Assembly (NCBI GenBank): GCA_902619165.1
Contig: CACNDI010000004.1
Span: forward strand, 118,635-182,634
Direction: 5' to 3'
Origin: an uncultured Alphaproteobacteria bacterium
GTDB lineage: Bacteria; Pseudomonadota; Alphaproteobacteria; Rhodobacterales; Rhodobacteraceae
DNA: 64,000 bases
Part shown: positions 57,014 through 64,000 of the stretch, piece after piece
How the letters are laid out: the number at the start of each line of letters is the position of its first letter
How positions within the stretch are numbered: the first letter of the stretch is position 1
Notes under the pieces: model-generated
What the model saw: the letters and a program-made list of their open reading frames with translations, nothing else
What the model was told of the DNA's origin: nothing
Databases searched by the model: none
Translations under genes and position numbers: made by a program

Positions 57014-57874
57014 ATGCAAAATTTCTGTGTAGTAACATCGCATAAAGAAATACCATCTTCTGAAATAGCTTTATTGAAGAACCATTTGAACGCCAAAAAA
57101 GTAGATGTGCTAGGTACCTGTGGAGTTCAGTTTGAAGTGGATCCGGAAAATATCACTGAGGAGCTTAAGTTAGAAAGAAGTAAAAAAATTGACATAAATT
57201 TTATTACCGAGGATGAACGAAGTGTTCATCTATTAGCTTCCGATATGGACGGAACTATTTTAGAAGAAGAATGCATCGATGAGATTGCTGATCTTGTAGG
57301 AAAAGGGTCGGAAGTTAGGAGGATTACGGTACAAGCAATGAAAGAGGGGTTGAATTTTGACGAATCTTTGCAAAAAAGATTAGCTTTGCTAAAGGGCACG
57401 GAATTAGAAGTTCTAGAGCATTGCTTATCCAAAAAAATTAATGTAAGGCCTGGTGCTGTAACTCTTTTTAGAACGTTTAAAAAACATTTTGGAAAAACTG
57501 CTATTCTTTCTGGAGGATTTACTTATTTTTCTGATCATATTCAGAAAGAATTGGAAGCAGACTTCTCATTTGCAAATGTTTTAGAATATAAAAAGGGTCG
57601 CTTAACCGGAAAAGCATTAGGAACAATAGTAAACGCAGAGAAAAAGCTTGAATTGATGAAGCAATTAATTGCTTTACAAGGGAAAAACAACTCTCGAGTT
57701 GTGGCGGTAGGTGATGGGAACAATGATGTAAGAATGATTTCAGAATCTGGAGTGGGTATTTCGTTTAAGGGCAGTGATCATCTTAATCTTTCTGCAAAAC
57801 ATGTGTTAAAGAATTCAGATATATCGGCTATCCTATACTTACTTGGACTAAGAGAAGAGCAGTTTGTTTATTAA
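57014..57874 (+). CDS. serB: Phosphoserine phosphatase
   Basis: HAD-superfamily enzyme of 286 residues that finishes serine synthesis. Motif I is ASDMDGTILEEECIDEIAD (catalytic Asp pair), motif II is AILSGGFTYFSD, and motif III is VVAVGDGNNDVRMI. The first 70 residues form a degenerate ACT-like domain, as in most bacterial SerB. Serine feeds the same one-carbon folate pool as the sarcosine oxidase operon. Confidence 0.95.
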   Translation: MQNFCVVTSHKEIPSSEIALLKNHLNAKKVDVLGTCGVQFEVDPENITEELKLERSKKIDINFITEDERSVHLLASDMDGTILEEECIDEIADLVGKGSEVRRITVQAMKEGLNFDESLQKRLALLKGTELEVLEHCLSKKINVRPGAVTLFRTFKKHFGKTAILSGGFTYFSDHIQKELEADFSFANVLEYKKGRLTGKALGTIVNAEKKLELMKQLIALQGKNNSRVVAVGDGNNDVRMISESGVGISFKGSDHLNLSAKHVLKNSDISAILYLLGLREEQFVY

Positions 57875-57883
57875 ACCTAATTT

Positions 57884-58540
57884 GTGGAGAAATTGAGCTT
57901 GACAGAAAAAGGCGTATTAGTGATTTTGTCTTCTCCATCGGGAGCAGGTAAGACAAGCATTGCGCGTGCTTTGGTTGAAGAAAATAAAAACTTTTTATTT
58001 TCCGTTTCGGCTACTACTAGAAAATCTAGGCCAGGTGAAGTAGATGGCAGAGAGTACCATTTTTTAACCGTTGACGAATTCACAGAAGGAATTAATGATG
58101 GTCAATTTTTAGAGCACGCCAAAGTTTTTGGAAATTTATATGGGACCCCTTTAGAGCCTGTGATGGAGTCCATTAGTGATGGTAAAGATTTGATTTTTGA
58201 TGTTGACTGGCAAGGCGGTAAACAAATTCGTAGTTCATCTCTAAGTAAATTTGTTATTTCCATATTTATTTTACCTCCATCAATTAAAGCGCTACAAGAG
58301 AGACTGATGAAACGAGCTCAAGACTCTTCAGAAACTGTCAAAGATAGAATGACAAAATCTATTGGTGAAATAATGCACTGGAAAGAATATGATTATGTTA
58401 TTGTAAACAATAATTTTGAGCAAACCCTTCATGAAGTAAAATCGATAATTACATCTGAAAAGTTGCGACGCGTTAGAAATAGCCAATTGGAGGATTTTGT
58501 TGAAACACTTACATACGAATTTAAGGAATTGAAGTCATGA
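57884..58540 (+). CDS. gmk: Guanylate kinase
   Basis: 218 residues from GTG 57884. The P-loop is LSSPSGAGKTSIARAL (about 14-29). The GMP-binding segment TTRKSRPGEVDGREYHFLT and DLIFDVDWQGGKQIR are intact. It converts GMP to GDP. The 3' end overlaps the next gene by 4 bp (ATGA). Confidence 0.95.
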   Translation: MEKLSLTEKGVLVILSSPSGAGKTSIARALVEENKNFLFSVSATTRKSRPGEVDGREYHFLTVDEFTEGINDGQFLEHAKVFGNLYGTPLEPVMESISDGKDLIFDVDWQGGKQIRSSSLSKFVISIFILPPSIKALQERLMKRAQDSSETVKDRMTKSIGEIMHWKEYDYVIVNNNFEQTLHEVKSIITSEKLRRVRNSQLEDFVETLTYEFKELKS

Positions 58541-59073
58541 CAACTATTTATGAGCTCGGAAATATGAAACCTACGCTGCCAGAAAATAATGATTTTTGGA
58601 TCGCTCCGAGTGCATTTGTTATAGGTAATGTGATTATGAAAGAAGGAACATCTGTTTGGTTTGGAACAACTATAAGAGGGGATAACGAAACAGTAACGAT
58701 AATGGATGGCACCAATATACAAGAAAACACAATTCTCCATACAGACTTAGGATTCCCGATTGAAATAGGCAAAAACTGCACAATAGGCCATAAAGCGATG
58801 CTTCATGGATGCATTATTGAAGATAACACTCTTATTGGTATGGGGTCGACAATATTAAATGGTGCTCGAATAGCAAAAAATTGTTTAGTAGGTGCCTGCT
58901 CCCTTGTAACCGAGGGAAAAACGTTTCCAGAAAACTCTCTCATCATGGGATCCCCAGCGAAGGTTGTAAGGCAATTAACAGAAAAAGAGATTGAGGGGAT
59001 CACGAGGTCTGCGCAATGGTACCAACAAAACATGAGACGTTTCAACTTAGACATGAAAGCTATTAAATTATAA
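58537..59073 (+). CDS. Gamma-carbonic-anhydrase-like hexapeptide protein
   Basis: 178 residues forming a left-handed beta-helix with many hexapeptide turns, e.g. SAFVIGNVIMKEGTSVWFGTTIRGDN, NIQENTILHTD and CTIGHKAMLHGCIIED. The three metal histidines of gamma-carbonic anhydrases fit HTD, GHKAMLHG. Activity is often unproven in this YrdA-like branch. It overlaps gmk by 4 bp, and plsC follows after 16 bp. Confidence 0.88.
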   Translation: MTTIYELGNMKPTLPENNDFWIAPSAFVIGNVIMKEGTSVWFGTTIRGDNETVTIMDGTNIQENTILHTDLGFPIEIGKNCTIGHKAMLHGCIIEDNTLIGMGSTILNGARIAKNCLVGACSLVTEGKTFPENSLIMGSPAKVVRQLTEKEIEGITRSAQWYQQNMRRFNLDMKAIKL

Positions 59074-59089
59074 GCAACTGGAAGGTTAG

Positions 59090-59866
59090 ATGAGTTCCAT
59101 TGCTATATTGAGAGTTGCGGTTGTTTTTGCTTTGACAATAACGCTAATGCCTATGTATCTGCTTGGGTTAGCTTTAGATTTTTTATTCGGACAAAGGGTT
59201 GTTATTTTACTGATCAAAAAGTTTTGGTCTAGAGCTGTTATGAAGATAATTGGAATAGAATGGGAACTAGTAGGGCTAAAGAGTGAGGCTCATGTTTTTG
59301 TCTCCAACCACATTTCTTGGATCGATATCTTGGCTATAAATTGCATACTAGATGTGGTCTTTATTGCAAAAAAAGAAGTAAGATCTTGGCCAGGTTTGGG
59401 AGTCCTTGCCACTCTAGGACAAACAATATTTATCGAAAGAAAATCTTTAAATGCACTTTCGCACAAGTCGGCTGTGGAAGAATGTTTAAAAAAAGGCCAA
59501 AGTATATTCTTCTTTCCAGAGGGCACAAGTACCGATGGGTCAGTCATTAAGCAATTTAAATCATCCCTATTTGAAGTTTGTTATGGTGAAACGTTTAAAG
59601 AAAAGATTTTAGGGTCCGTTCAGCCTTTAACCATTATCTACAAGTCACCAATAGAAAATGATCCTGGTTTTTATAGTTTTTGGAGAGAAGAGGATACAAT
59701 CTTTGAAAACATCAAAAAAGTCATCAATAAGTTAGGCCAAGGTAGAGTCCACTTGGTATTCCATAAGCCAATTGAATTTAACAAATGCAAAGATAGAAAG
59801 CATTTAAGTTACGCTTGTTACGAAGCGGTTAAGAACGGTTTAGTAAGTCCAGGAAACTCATTTTAG
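59090..59866 (+). CDS. plsC: 1-acyl-sn-glycerol-3-phosphate acyltransferase
   Basis: 258 residues with an N-terminal membrane anchor. The catalytic HX4D motif is NHISWIDIL, and the substrate-binding block is [11 protein letters not shown]. It acylates lysophosphatidate in phospholipid synthesis. It could alternatively act in ornithine-lipid synthesis, since OlsA-type enzymes look alike. The last 9 bp overlap the convergent enolase gene. Confidence 0.88.
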   Translation: MSSIAILRVAVVFALTITLMPMYLLGLALDFLFGQRVVILLIKKFWSRAVMKIIGIEWELVGLKSEAHVFVSNHISWIDILAINCILDVVFIAKKEVRSWPGLGVLATLGQTIFIERKSLNALSHKSAVEECLKKGQSIFFFPEGTSTDGSVIKQFKSSLFEVCYGETFKEKILGSVQPLTIIYKSPIENDPGFYSFWREEDTIFENIKKVINKLGQGRVHLVFHKPIEFNKCKDRKHLSYACYEAVKNGLVSPGNSF

Positions 59867-61135
59867 GATCTCAGTACCAATATACTCAGCATTTTGCCCA
59901 ATTTCTTCCTCTATGCGTAAAAGTTGATTATATTTTGCCAACCTGTCACTCCTCGATAACGATCCAGTCTTTATTTGAGTGCACCCAGTAGCCACTGCTA
60001 GATCAGCTATAAAAGTATCCTCTGTTTCTCCAGATCTGTGAGACATTATACAGGAATAATTATTTTCCTGAGCTAGTGAAATTGTCTCAATAGTTTCGCT
60101 TAATGTGCCTATTTGATTTGGTTTAATCAGGATTGCATTCCCAGCACCTCTTTCTATGCCCTCTTTGAGTCGGATTTTGTTCGTAACAAACAAGTCATCT
60201 CCCACCAATTGTACTTTTGGACTCAGGATTTCAGTGAGCAGTTCCCACCCTTCCCAATCATCCTCAGCCATTCCATCTTCAATAGAGAAAATAGGGTACA
60301 TCTTGCATAGCCTCTCGAGGTTTGAAGCATTTTCGTCCGCTGATAAAGATTTATTTTCACCTACCAAGTTATATCTGTGATTTTTGAAATATTCTGTTGA
60401 TGCACAATCAAGAGCCAAATAAAAATCTTTCTCTAAAATATATCCACAAGATTTGATTGCCTTCACAACTGCATCCAGGGCTTTCTCTGTACTTTCCAAA
60501 GCGGGAGCAAACCCTCCTTCATCTCCTATATTTGTACTAAATCCATCTGTCTTTAGATTATTTTTAAGAGTTTGAAAAACTTCGCATGACATTTGTATGG
60601 CTTTGCTGAACGTTTTTGCCCCGATAGGCATAATCATAAACTCTTGGAAATCGATGGTGTTATCCGCGTGACTGCCCCCGTTAATTATATTCATTAACGG
60701 CACTGGGAGTTTATACTCCTCAACGGATCCTAGGTACTTAAAGAGTGACTGATTTTTCGAATTAGATGCTGCTCTAGCTGTTGCTAGAGAAACTCCCAAC
60801 ATAGCATTACCCCCTAAATTTGACTTATTTGGTGTGCCGTCCAATTGAATTAGCATATCGTCGATTTTCTTTTGGTCTAATGGATCAAGACCTTTTAAGT
60901 GTGGGTTTATTTTTTCATTAATATTGTTAACAGCTGTTCTTACCCCCTTCCCCAAATACCTTTTTGAATTATCATCACGCAATTCTAAGGCTTCGTGGCT
61001 GCCAGTAGAGGCTCCAGAGGGAACTGAAGCTCTACCAAGAGAACCATTGATCAGAGATACATCAACTTCAATAGTAGGGTGCCCTCTACTATCAATTATC
61101 TCACGTGCTATTATTCGATCAATGGTTCTTGTCAT
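59858..61135 (-). CDS. eno: Enolase
   Basis: 425 residues. It converts 2-phosphoglycerate to PEP. Landmarks: [15 protein letters not shown] near residue 40, [18 protein letters not shown], the metal Asp/Glu in [14 protein letters not shown] and [10 protein letters not shown], and the signature [18 protein letters not shown]. The start overlaps the end of the fur-type gene by 17 bp, the last step of a fabI-gpt-mazG-fur-eno chain. Confidence 0.97.
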   Translation of the reverse strand: MTRTIDRIIAREIIDSRGHPTIEVDVSLINGSLGRASVPSGASTGSHEALELRDDNSKRYLGKGVRTAVNNINEKINPHLKGLDPLDQKKIDDMLIQLDGTPNKSNLGGNAMLGVSLATARAASNSKNQSLFKYLGSVEEYKLPVPLMNIINGGSHADNTIDFQEFMIMPIGAKTFSKAIQMSCEVFQTLKNNLKTDGFSTNIGDEGGFAPALESTEKALDAVVKAIKSCGYILEKDFYLALDCASTEYFKNHRYNLVGENKSLSADENASNLERLCKMYPIFSIEDGMAEDDWEGWELLTEILSPKVQLVGDDLFVTNKIRLKEGIERGAGNAILIKPNQIGTLSETIETISLAQENNYSCIMSHRSGETEDTFIADLAVATGCTQIKTGSLSRSDRLAKYNQLLRIEEEIGQNAEYIGTEILK

Positions 61136-61538
61136 TTTTTTTCCCGTATAATTCTAGTTTATGTCCTATTAGCTTATAGCCCAGCTTCTTAGCTATTTTC
61201 TTTTGTATATGCTCAATTTCCTCATCAATGAACTCTATGACTTTACCAGTATCTAAATCGATTAAATGGTCATGATGTGTTCTCACCGCATCTTCGAATC
61301 TTGATCGACCGTCATTAAATTCTAATTTTTCTAGGATACCGGCATTCTTTAAAGTTTTAACCGTCCTATACACCGTTGCTATCGATACTTTACTATCGAT
61401 TTTGTTCGCTCTTTCGAATAAAGTCTCAACATCCGGATGATCGTCAGAGTCTTCAAGGACTTTGATGATTAACCGTCTTTGCCCAGTCATTCTGATTCCA
61501 ACTTTTTTACATCTCGAAGATATAGTTTCAAGCATCAT
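61119..61538 (-). CDS. fur: Fur-family transcriptional regulator (Fur/Mur type)
   Basis: 139 residues. A winged-helix DNA-binding domain ([36 protein letters not shown]) is followed by the metal site [16 protein letters not shown]. There is no C-terminal CxxC zinc pair. The sequence fits alphaproteobacterial Fur/Mur proteins, which may sense manganese rather than iron. It overlaps mazG upstream by 4 bp and eno downstream by 17 bp, an uncommon operon setting for fur. Confidence 0.88.
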   Translation of the reverse strand: MMLETISSRCKKVGIRMTGQRRLIIKVLEDSDDHPDVETLFERANKIDSKVSIATVYRTVKTLKNAGILEKLEFNDGRSRFEDAVRTHHDHLIDLDTGKVIEFIDEEIEHIQKKIAKKLGYKLIGHKLELYGKKNDKNH

Positions 61539-62365
61539 TTTTTTAGCAATTCTTTAGCTTGCTCCCATATTGCATGTAATTTTTTATCCGTCAGGTGTTT
61601 ATCAGATAATTTTTCCGCCTTGATTAACTTAATTGACTCACTTATTCTTTTTTTGAATTTTTTGATTGAAAAACCTAAGCTTTTCTCAGGGTCTACATCA
61701 AGTTTTCTGCCCAGATTAACAATAGAAAACAGAACATCTCCAAACTCTTCCTCTATGGAAACTTTCTTATTAGTTTCACAAGCATGCCAAAGTTCTTTAA
61801 CTTCTTCATTTATCTTGCTGAGAATTTCTGCAGAATTGGTCCAATCAAAATTAAGTTGTGAGGCTTTTTTTTGCACTTTTGCTGCATGGGTCAGTGCTGG
61901 AAGTGATTGGGGCACGTCTTCAAAAAATCTCTCTGGATCTTGTGTATTATTTTTTTCCAGAGATTTAATTTTTTCCCAATTATCTTTCACTTCTTTTTTG
62001 GAAATTCCTTCGTCTCGTTTTTCTTTATTGAATACATGAGGATGCCTAAAAATCATTTTATCACAAACATCTTGGACTACGTCATCAAGGGTAAAGCCAT
62101 AATCTTTCTTAGCTATTTCGCAATGAAACGCTATCTGAAATAAAAGATCTCCGAGCTCACTTTTTATTGCATCCTTTTTGTTCAAAGATACGGCGTGCTG
62201 AAGCTCGTGTGCTTCTTCGATACAATAATGTGCTATACTCTTATTATCCTGCTCAATATCCCAAGGGCATCCAGATATAGGATCTCTCAGTCTCTCAACT
62301 AATGACTCTAGTCTTTGAATGCCAATATTACGGTTATAGACTTTGTCATTTTTTGATTTATCCAT
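61535..62365 (-). CDS. mazG: Nucleoside triphosphate pyrophosphohydrolase MazG
   Basis: 276 residues with two tandem MazG domains. The first has GCPWDIEQDNKSIAHYCIEEAHELQ and ELGDLLFQIAFH; the second has INEEVKELWHAC and EEFGDVLFSIVNLGRKL. The ExxE and ExxD metal motifs are intact in both. It hydrolyses NTPs to NMPs, perhaps tuning ppGpp or cleaning damaged nucleotides. It is located 20 bp after gpt. Confidence 0.93.
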   Translation of the reverse strand: MDKSKNDKVYNRNIGIQRLESLVERLRDPISGCPWDIEQDNKSIAHYCIEEAHELQHAVSLNKKDAIKSELGDLLFQIAFHCEIAKKDYGFTLDDVVQDVCDKMIFRHPHVFNKEKRDEGISKKEVKDNWEKIKSLEKNNTQDPERFFEDVPQSLPALTHAAKVQKKASQLNFDWTNSAEILSKINEEVKELWHACETNKKVSIEEEFGDVLFSIVNLGRKLDVDPEKSLGFSIKKFKKRISESIKLIKAEKLSDKHLTDKKLHAIWEQAKELLKK

Positions 62366-62385
62366 TTAAATATTTATCCTGTTAT

Positions 62386-62883
62386 CTACCCTTCGCCCTT
62401 GTAGGGGGCCACGTACTGTAGGGCCATATCCCAAGGGAAAAATATCCAAGTATCTTGACTGACTTCTGTTATAAAAGTGTCTAGCGAATCTTTGCCCAAC
62501 GGTTTGGCATACACCGCTGCGTAGTGTGCTTTTGGATATAACCTTCTTATGGTATGGAAGGTTTTTCCCGTATCAACCAAGTCATCAACAATTAGTATTC
62601 CATCTCCGTTCCCTATATAAACTTCTGCAGGGCTCTTTAGAATTTTCGCCTCAGACTGGACTTGATGGTCATAAGATTTAACGCTAATTGTTTCCACAAC
62701 TCTTAAGTCTAGCTCTCTCGCTACAACCATGGCGGGAACCATGCCGCCCCTCGTAACAGCTACTACAGCTTTCCAGCTACCTTTAGGAGATATATTCTCC
62801 AAGCGCCATGCAAGTGCCCTAGCATCTCTATGGATTTGCTCCCAAGATATATGAAATCCTTTTTCGTGAGGCAACGTTTCCAT
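62386..62883 (-). CDS. gpt: Xanthine phosphoribosyltransferase
   Basis: 165 residues of the type I PRTase fold. The PRPP-binding loop is [19 protein letters not shown] and the N-terminal substrate part is [36 protein letters not shown] is also characteristic of Gpt. It salvages xanthine and guanine. It lies 5 bp after fabI on the same strand. Confidence 0.93.
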   Translation of the reverse strand: METLPHEKGFHISWEQIHRDARALAWRLENISPKGSWKAVVAVTRGGMVPAMVVARELDLRVVETISVKSYDHQVQSEAKILKSPAEVYIGNGDGILIVDDLVDTGKTFHTIRRLYPKAHYAAVYAKPLGKDSLDTFITEVSQDTWIFFPWDMALQYVAPYKGEG

Positions 62884-62888
62884 ATTTT

Positions 62889-63704
62889 TTACTCTTTTCT
62901 ACCGGTAACGACATCTATATCAGGGGCATCTTCCGCCTTCATTCCAACAATATTATATCCAGCATCGACGTGCAAATTTTCACCAGTAATTCCTGAAGAC
63001 AGGTCTGATAAAAGAAAAAGCGAAGCGTTCCCTACTTCATCTTGACTAACATTTCGTCTCAAAGGCGAATTTAATTCATTCCATTTCATAATATATCTAA
63101 AGTCCCCAATTCCAGAAGCAGCTAATGTCTTTACTGTACCTGCACTTATCGCATTTACTCTAATATTTTTTTTACCTAAATCCATTGCCATATATCGTAC
63201 GGATGCTTCCAATGCTGCTTTCGCAACACCCATGACGTTATAATGAGGTAATACTTTTTCAGACCCATAGTATGTCAACGTTATTATTGAACCTCCTTTT
63301 GGCATTATTTTTTCTGCCTCTTGGGTAACGGCTGTGAATGAGTATACAGAAATGTCCATTGTGGATAAGAAATTTTGTTTTGACGTATCCACATATCTTC
63401 CTCTCAATTCATTCTTATCTGAAAAACCAATAGCGTGAACCAGAAAGTCGATATCGTTCCATTCACCCTTTATTTTTGCGAAAGTTTCTTTTATGGCGCT
63501 CTGATCTGCGACATCACACTCTAAGGTAAAATTCGACCCAACACTTTTGGCTAGTGGTATTATTCTTTTTTTTAAAGCTTCACCTTGATAAGTGAAAGCC
63601 AATTGTGCCCCCTGGGAGCTGCATGATTTTGCTATACCCCATGCTATCGAGCGGTCATTTGCGACGCCCATTATCAAGCCTTTCTTACCAGATAGCAGAC
63701 CCAT
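62889..63704 (-). CDS. fabI: Enoyl-[acyl-carrier-protein] reductase FabI
   Basis: 271 residues of the SDR fold. The FabI-specific cofactor motif is [15 protein letters not shown] (about 13-27). The catalytic Tyr/Lys pair lies in [25 protein letters not shown], and [12 protein letters not shown] follows. It reduces the enoyl-ACP in type II fatty acid synthesis. It is divergent from pdxH and heads the minus-strand chain down to eno. Confidence 0.96.
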   Translation of the reverse strand: MGLLSGKKGLIMGVANDRSIAWGIAKSCSSQGAQLAFTYQGEALKKRIIPLAKSVGSNFTLECDVADQSAIKETFAKIKGEWNDIDFLVHAIGFSDKNELRGRYVDTSKQNFLSTMDISVYSFTAVTQEAEKIMPKGGSIITLTYYGSEKVLPHYNVMGVAKAALEASVRYMAMDLGKKNIRVNAISAGTVKTLAASGIGDFRYIMKWNELNSPLRRNVSQDEVGNASLFLLSDLSSGITGENLHVDAGYNIVGMKAEDAPDIDVVTGRKE

Positions 63705-63802
63705 TTGTTAATACTCCCTGTAAAACTATTGAAATAGATTATATAAAGGATAGTGGTTTTTTTTTTAAATGCCATAACTGAGATTAAAAAATTGGGAATA
63801 AA

Positions 63803-64000
63803 ATGGAAAGTAAGTTTGATGAAAAATTGTTTGCTGGGGAGGAACCATTTACGATTTTCCGCAGATGGTTAGAGGAAGCAAGAAAGACAGAGGTTAATGA
63901 CCCTGATGCGATTGCGTTAGCTACCGTTGATAAAGACGGGTTGCCTAACATAAGAATGGTATTACTGCGAATCATTGAGGATGATGCCTTTGTTTTTTTT
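63803..64000 (+). CDS. pdxH: Pyridoxamine 5'-phosphate oxidase, N-terminal part (cut by window end)
   Basis: 66 codons from ATG 63803 to the window end, without a stop. The product reads [21 protein letters not shown], then [22 protein letters not shown], the FMN-binding start of PdxH proteins. It makes pyridoxal 5'-phosphate. It is transcribed divergently from fabI with about 100 bp between. Only the N-terminus is seen. Confidence 0.9.
   Translation, partial: MESKFDEKLFAGEEPFTIFRRWLEEARKTEVNDPDAIALATVDKDGLPNIRMVLLRIIEDDAFVFF

Noticed and set aside
61479..62039. A 186-codon plus-strand frame over mazG
   Set aside because: It is antisense to both MazG domains, Ser/Phe rich, with no ribosome site.

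Overview
The window is AT-rich, gene-dense bacterial chromosome that reads as a free-living, probably marine, alphaproteobacterium. The call rests on gene content: heterotetrameric sarcosine oxidase, a red-type cbbLSX operon, a Sox cluster with soxCD and soxEF, a DctPQM TRAP transporter, a Fur/Mur-type regulator and class II DAHP synthase. The order or genus cannot be fixed from this sequence alone.

Layout. (1) 6-6727, minus strand: sarcosine oxidase (soxBDAG) plus formate-tetrahydrofolate ligase, a demethylation and one-carbon operon. (2) 6.9-9.4 kb: a class I glutamine amidotransferase with a damaged start, then a cyclic-nucleotide pair, an alpha/beta-hydrolase fused to an adenylate cyclase and a lone cNMP-binding protein. 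(3) 9.5-15.6 kb: Calvin-Benson operon fbp-prk-fba-cbbL-cbbS-cbbX. (4) 15.6-23.3 kb: housekeeping genes (mlaA, cysS, cimA, a squalene-synthase-like protein, DNA glycosylase, esterase, HNH nuclease, dsbB, a YqaA/DedA-like protein).

(5) 23.4-34.3 kb: a genomic island. It starts at an intact tRNA-Leu(CAA) and ends at a 69-bp near-identical copy of that tRNA's 3' part. A 57-codon remnant of an integrase N-terminus lies 54 bp inside the left edge. The cargo is small accessory genes, at least five of them apparently of the dimeric alpha/beta-barrel (ABM) fold, and a dispersed, partly hairpin-forming repeat of about 80 bp in four copies. About 770 bp without genes follow the right edge.

(6) 35.1-42.1 kb: a rhodanese, then a complete protocatechuate 4,5-cleavage pathway (ligAB, ligC-type dehydrogenase, ligI, galD, galB, ligK/galC) leading to pyruvate and oxaloacetate, preceded by an unassigned DUF1932 dehydrogenase. 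(7) 42.1-45.2 kb: a convergent TRAP transporter that may import the aromatic acid or a related carboxylate. (8) 45.5-52.2 kb: a thiosulfate-oxidation cluster soxS-Y-Z-C-D-B with soxF and soxE on the opposite strand. soxA and soxX are absent from it. (9) 52.4-64 kb: a thiolase-like lipid-transfer protein, htpG, a plus-strand operon (class II DAHP synthase, serB, gmk, gamma-carbonic anhydrase-like, plsC), a minus-strand operon (fabI, gpt, mazG, fur, eno) and the start of pdxH.

Together the genes suggest a mixotroph. It could take electrons from reduced sulfur, fix CO2 with a red-type RuBisCO, and consume methylated amines and lignin-derived aromatics. Promoters were not assigned because none could be supported by eye. 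Protein calls rest on motif recognition without database searches.
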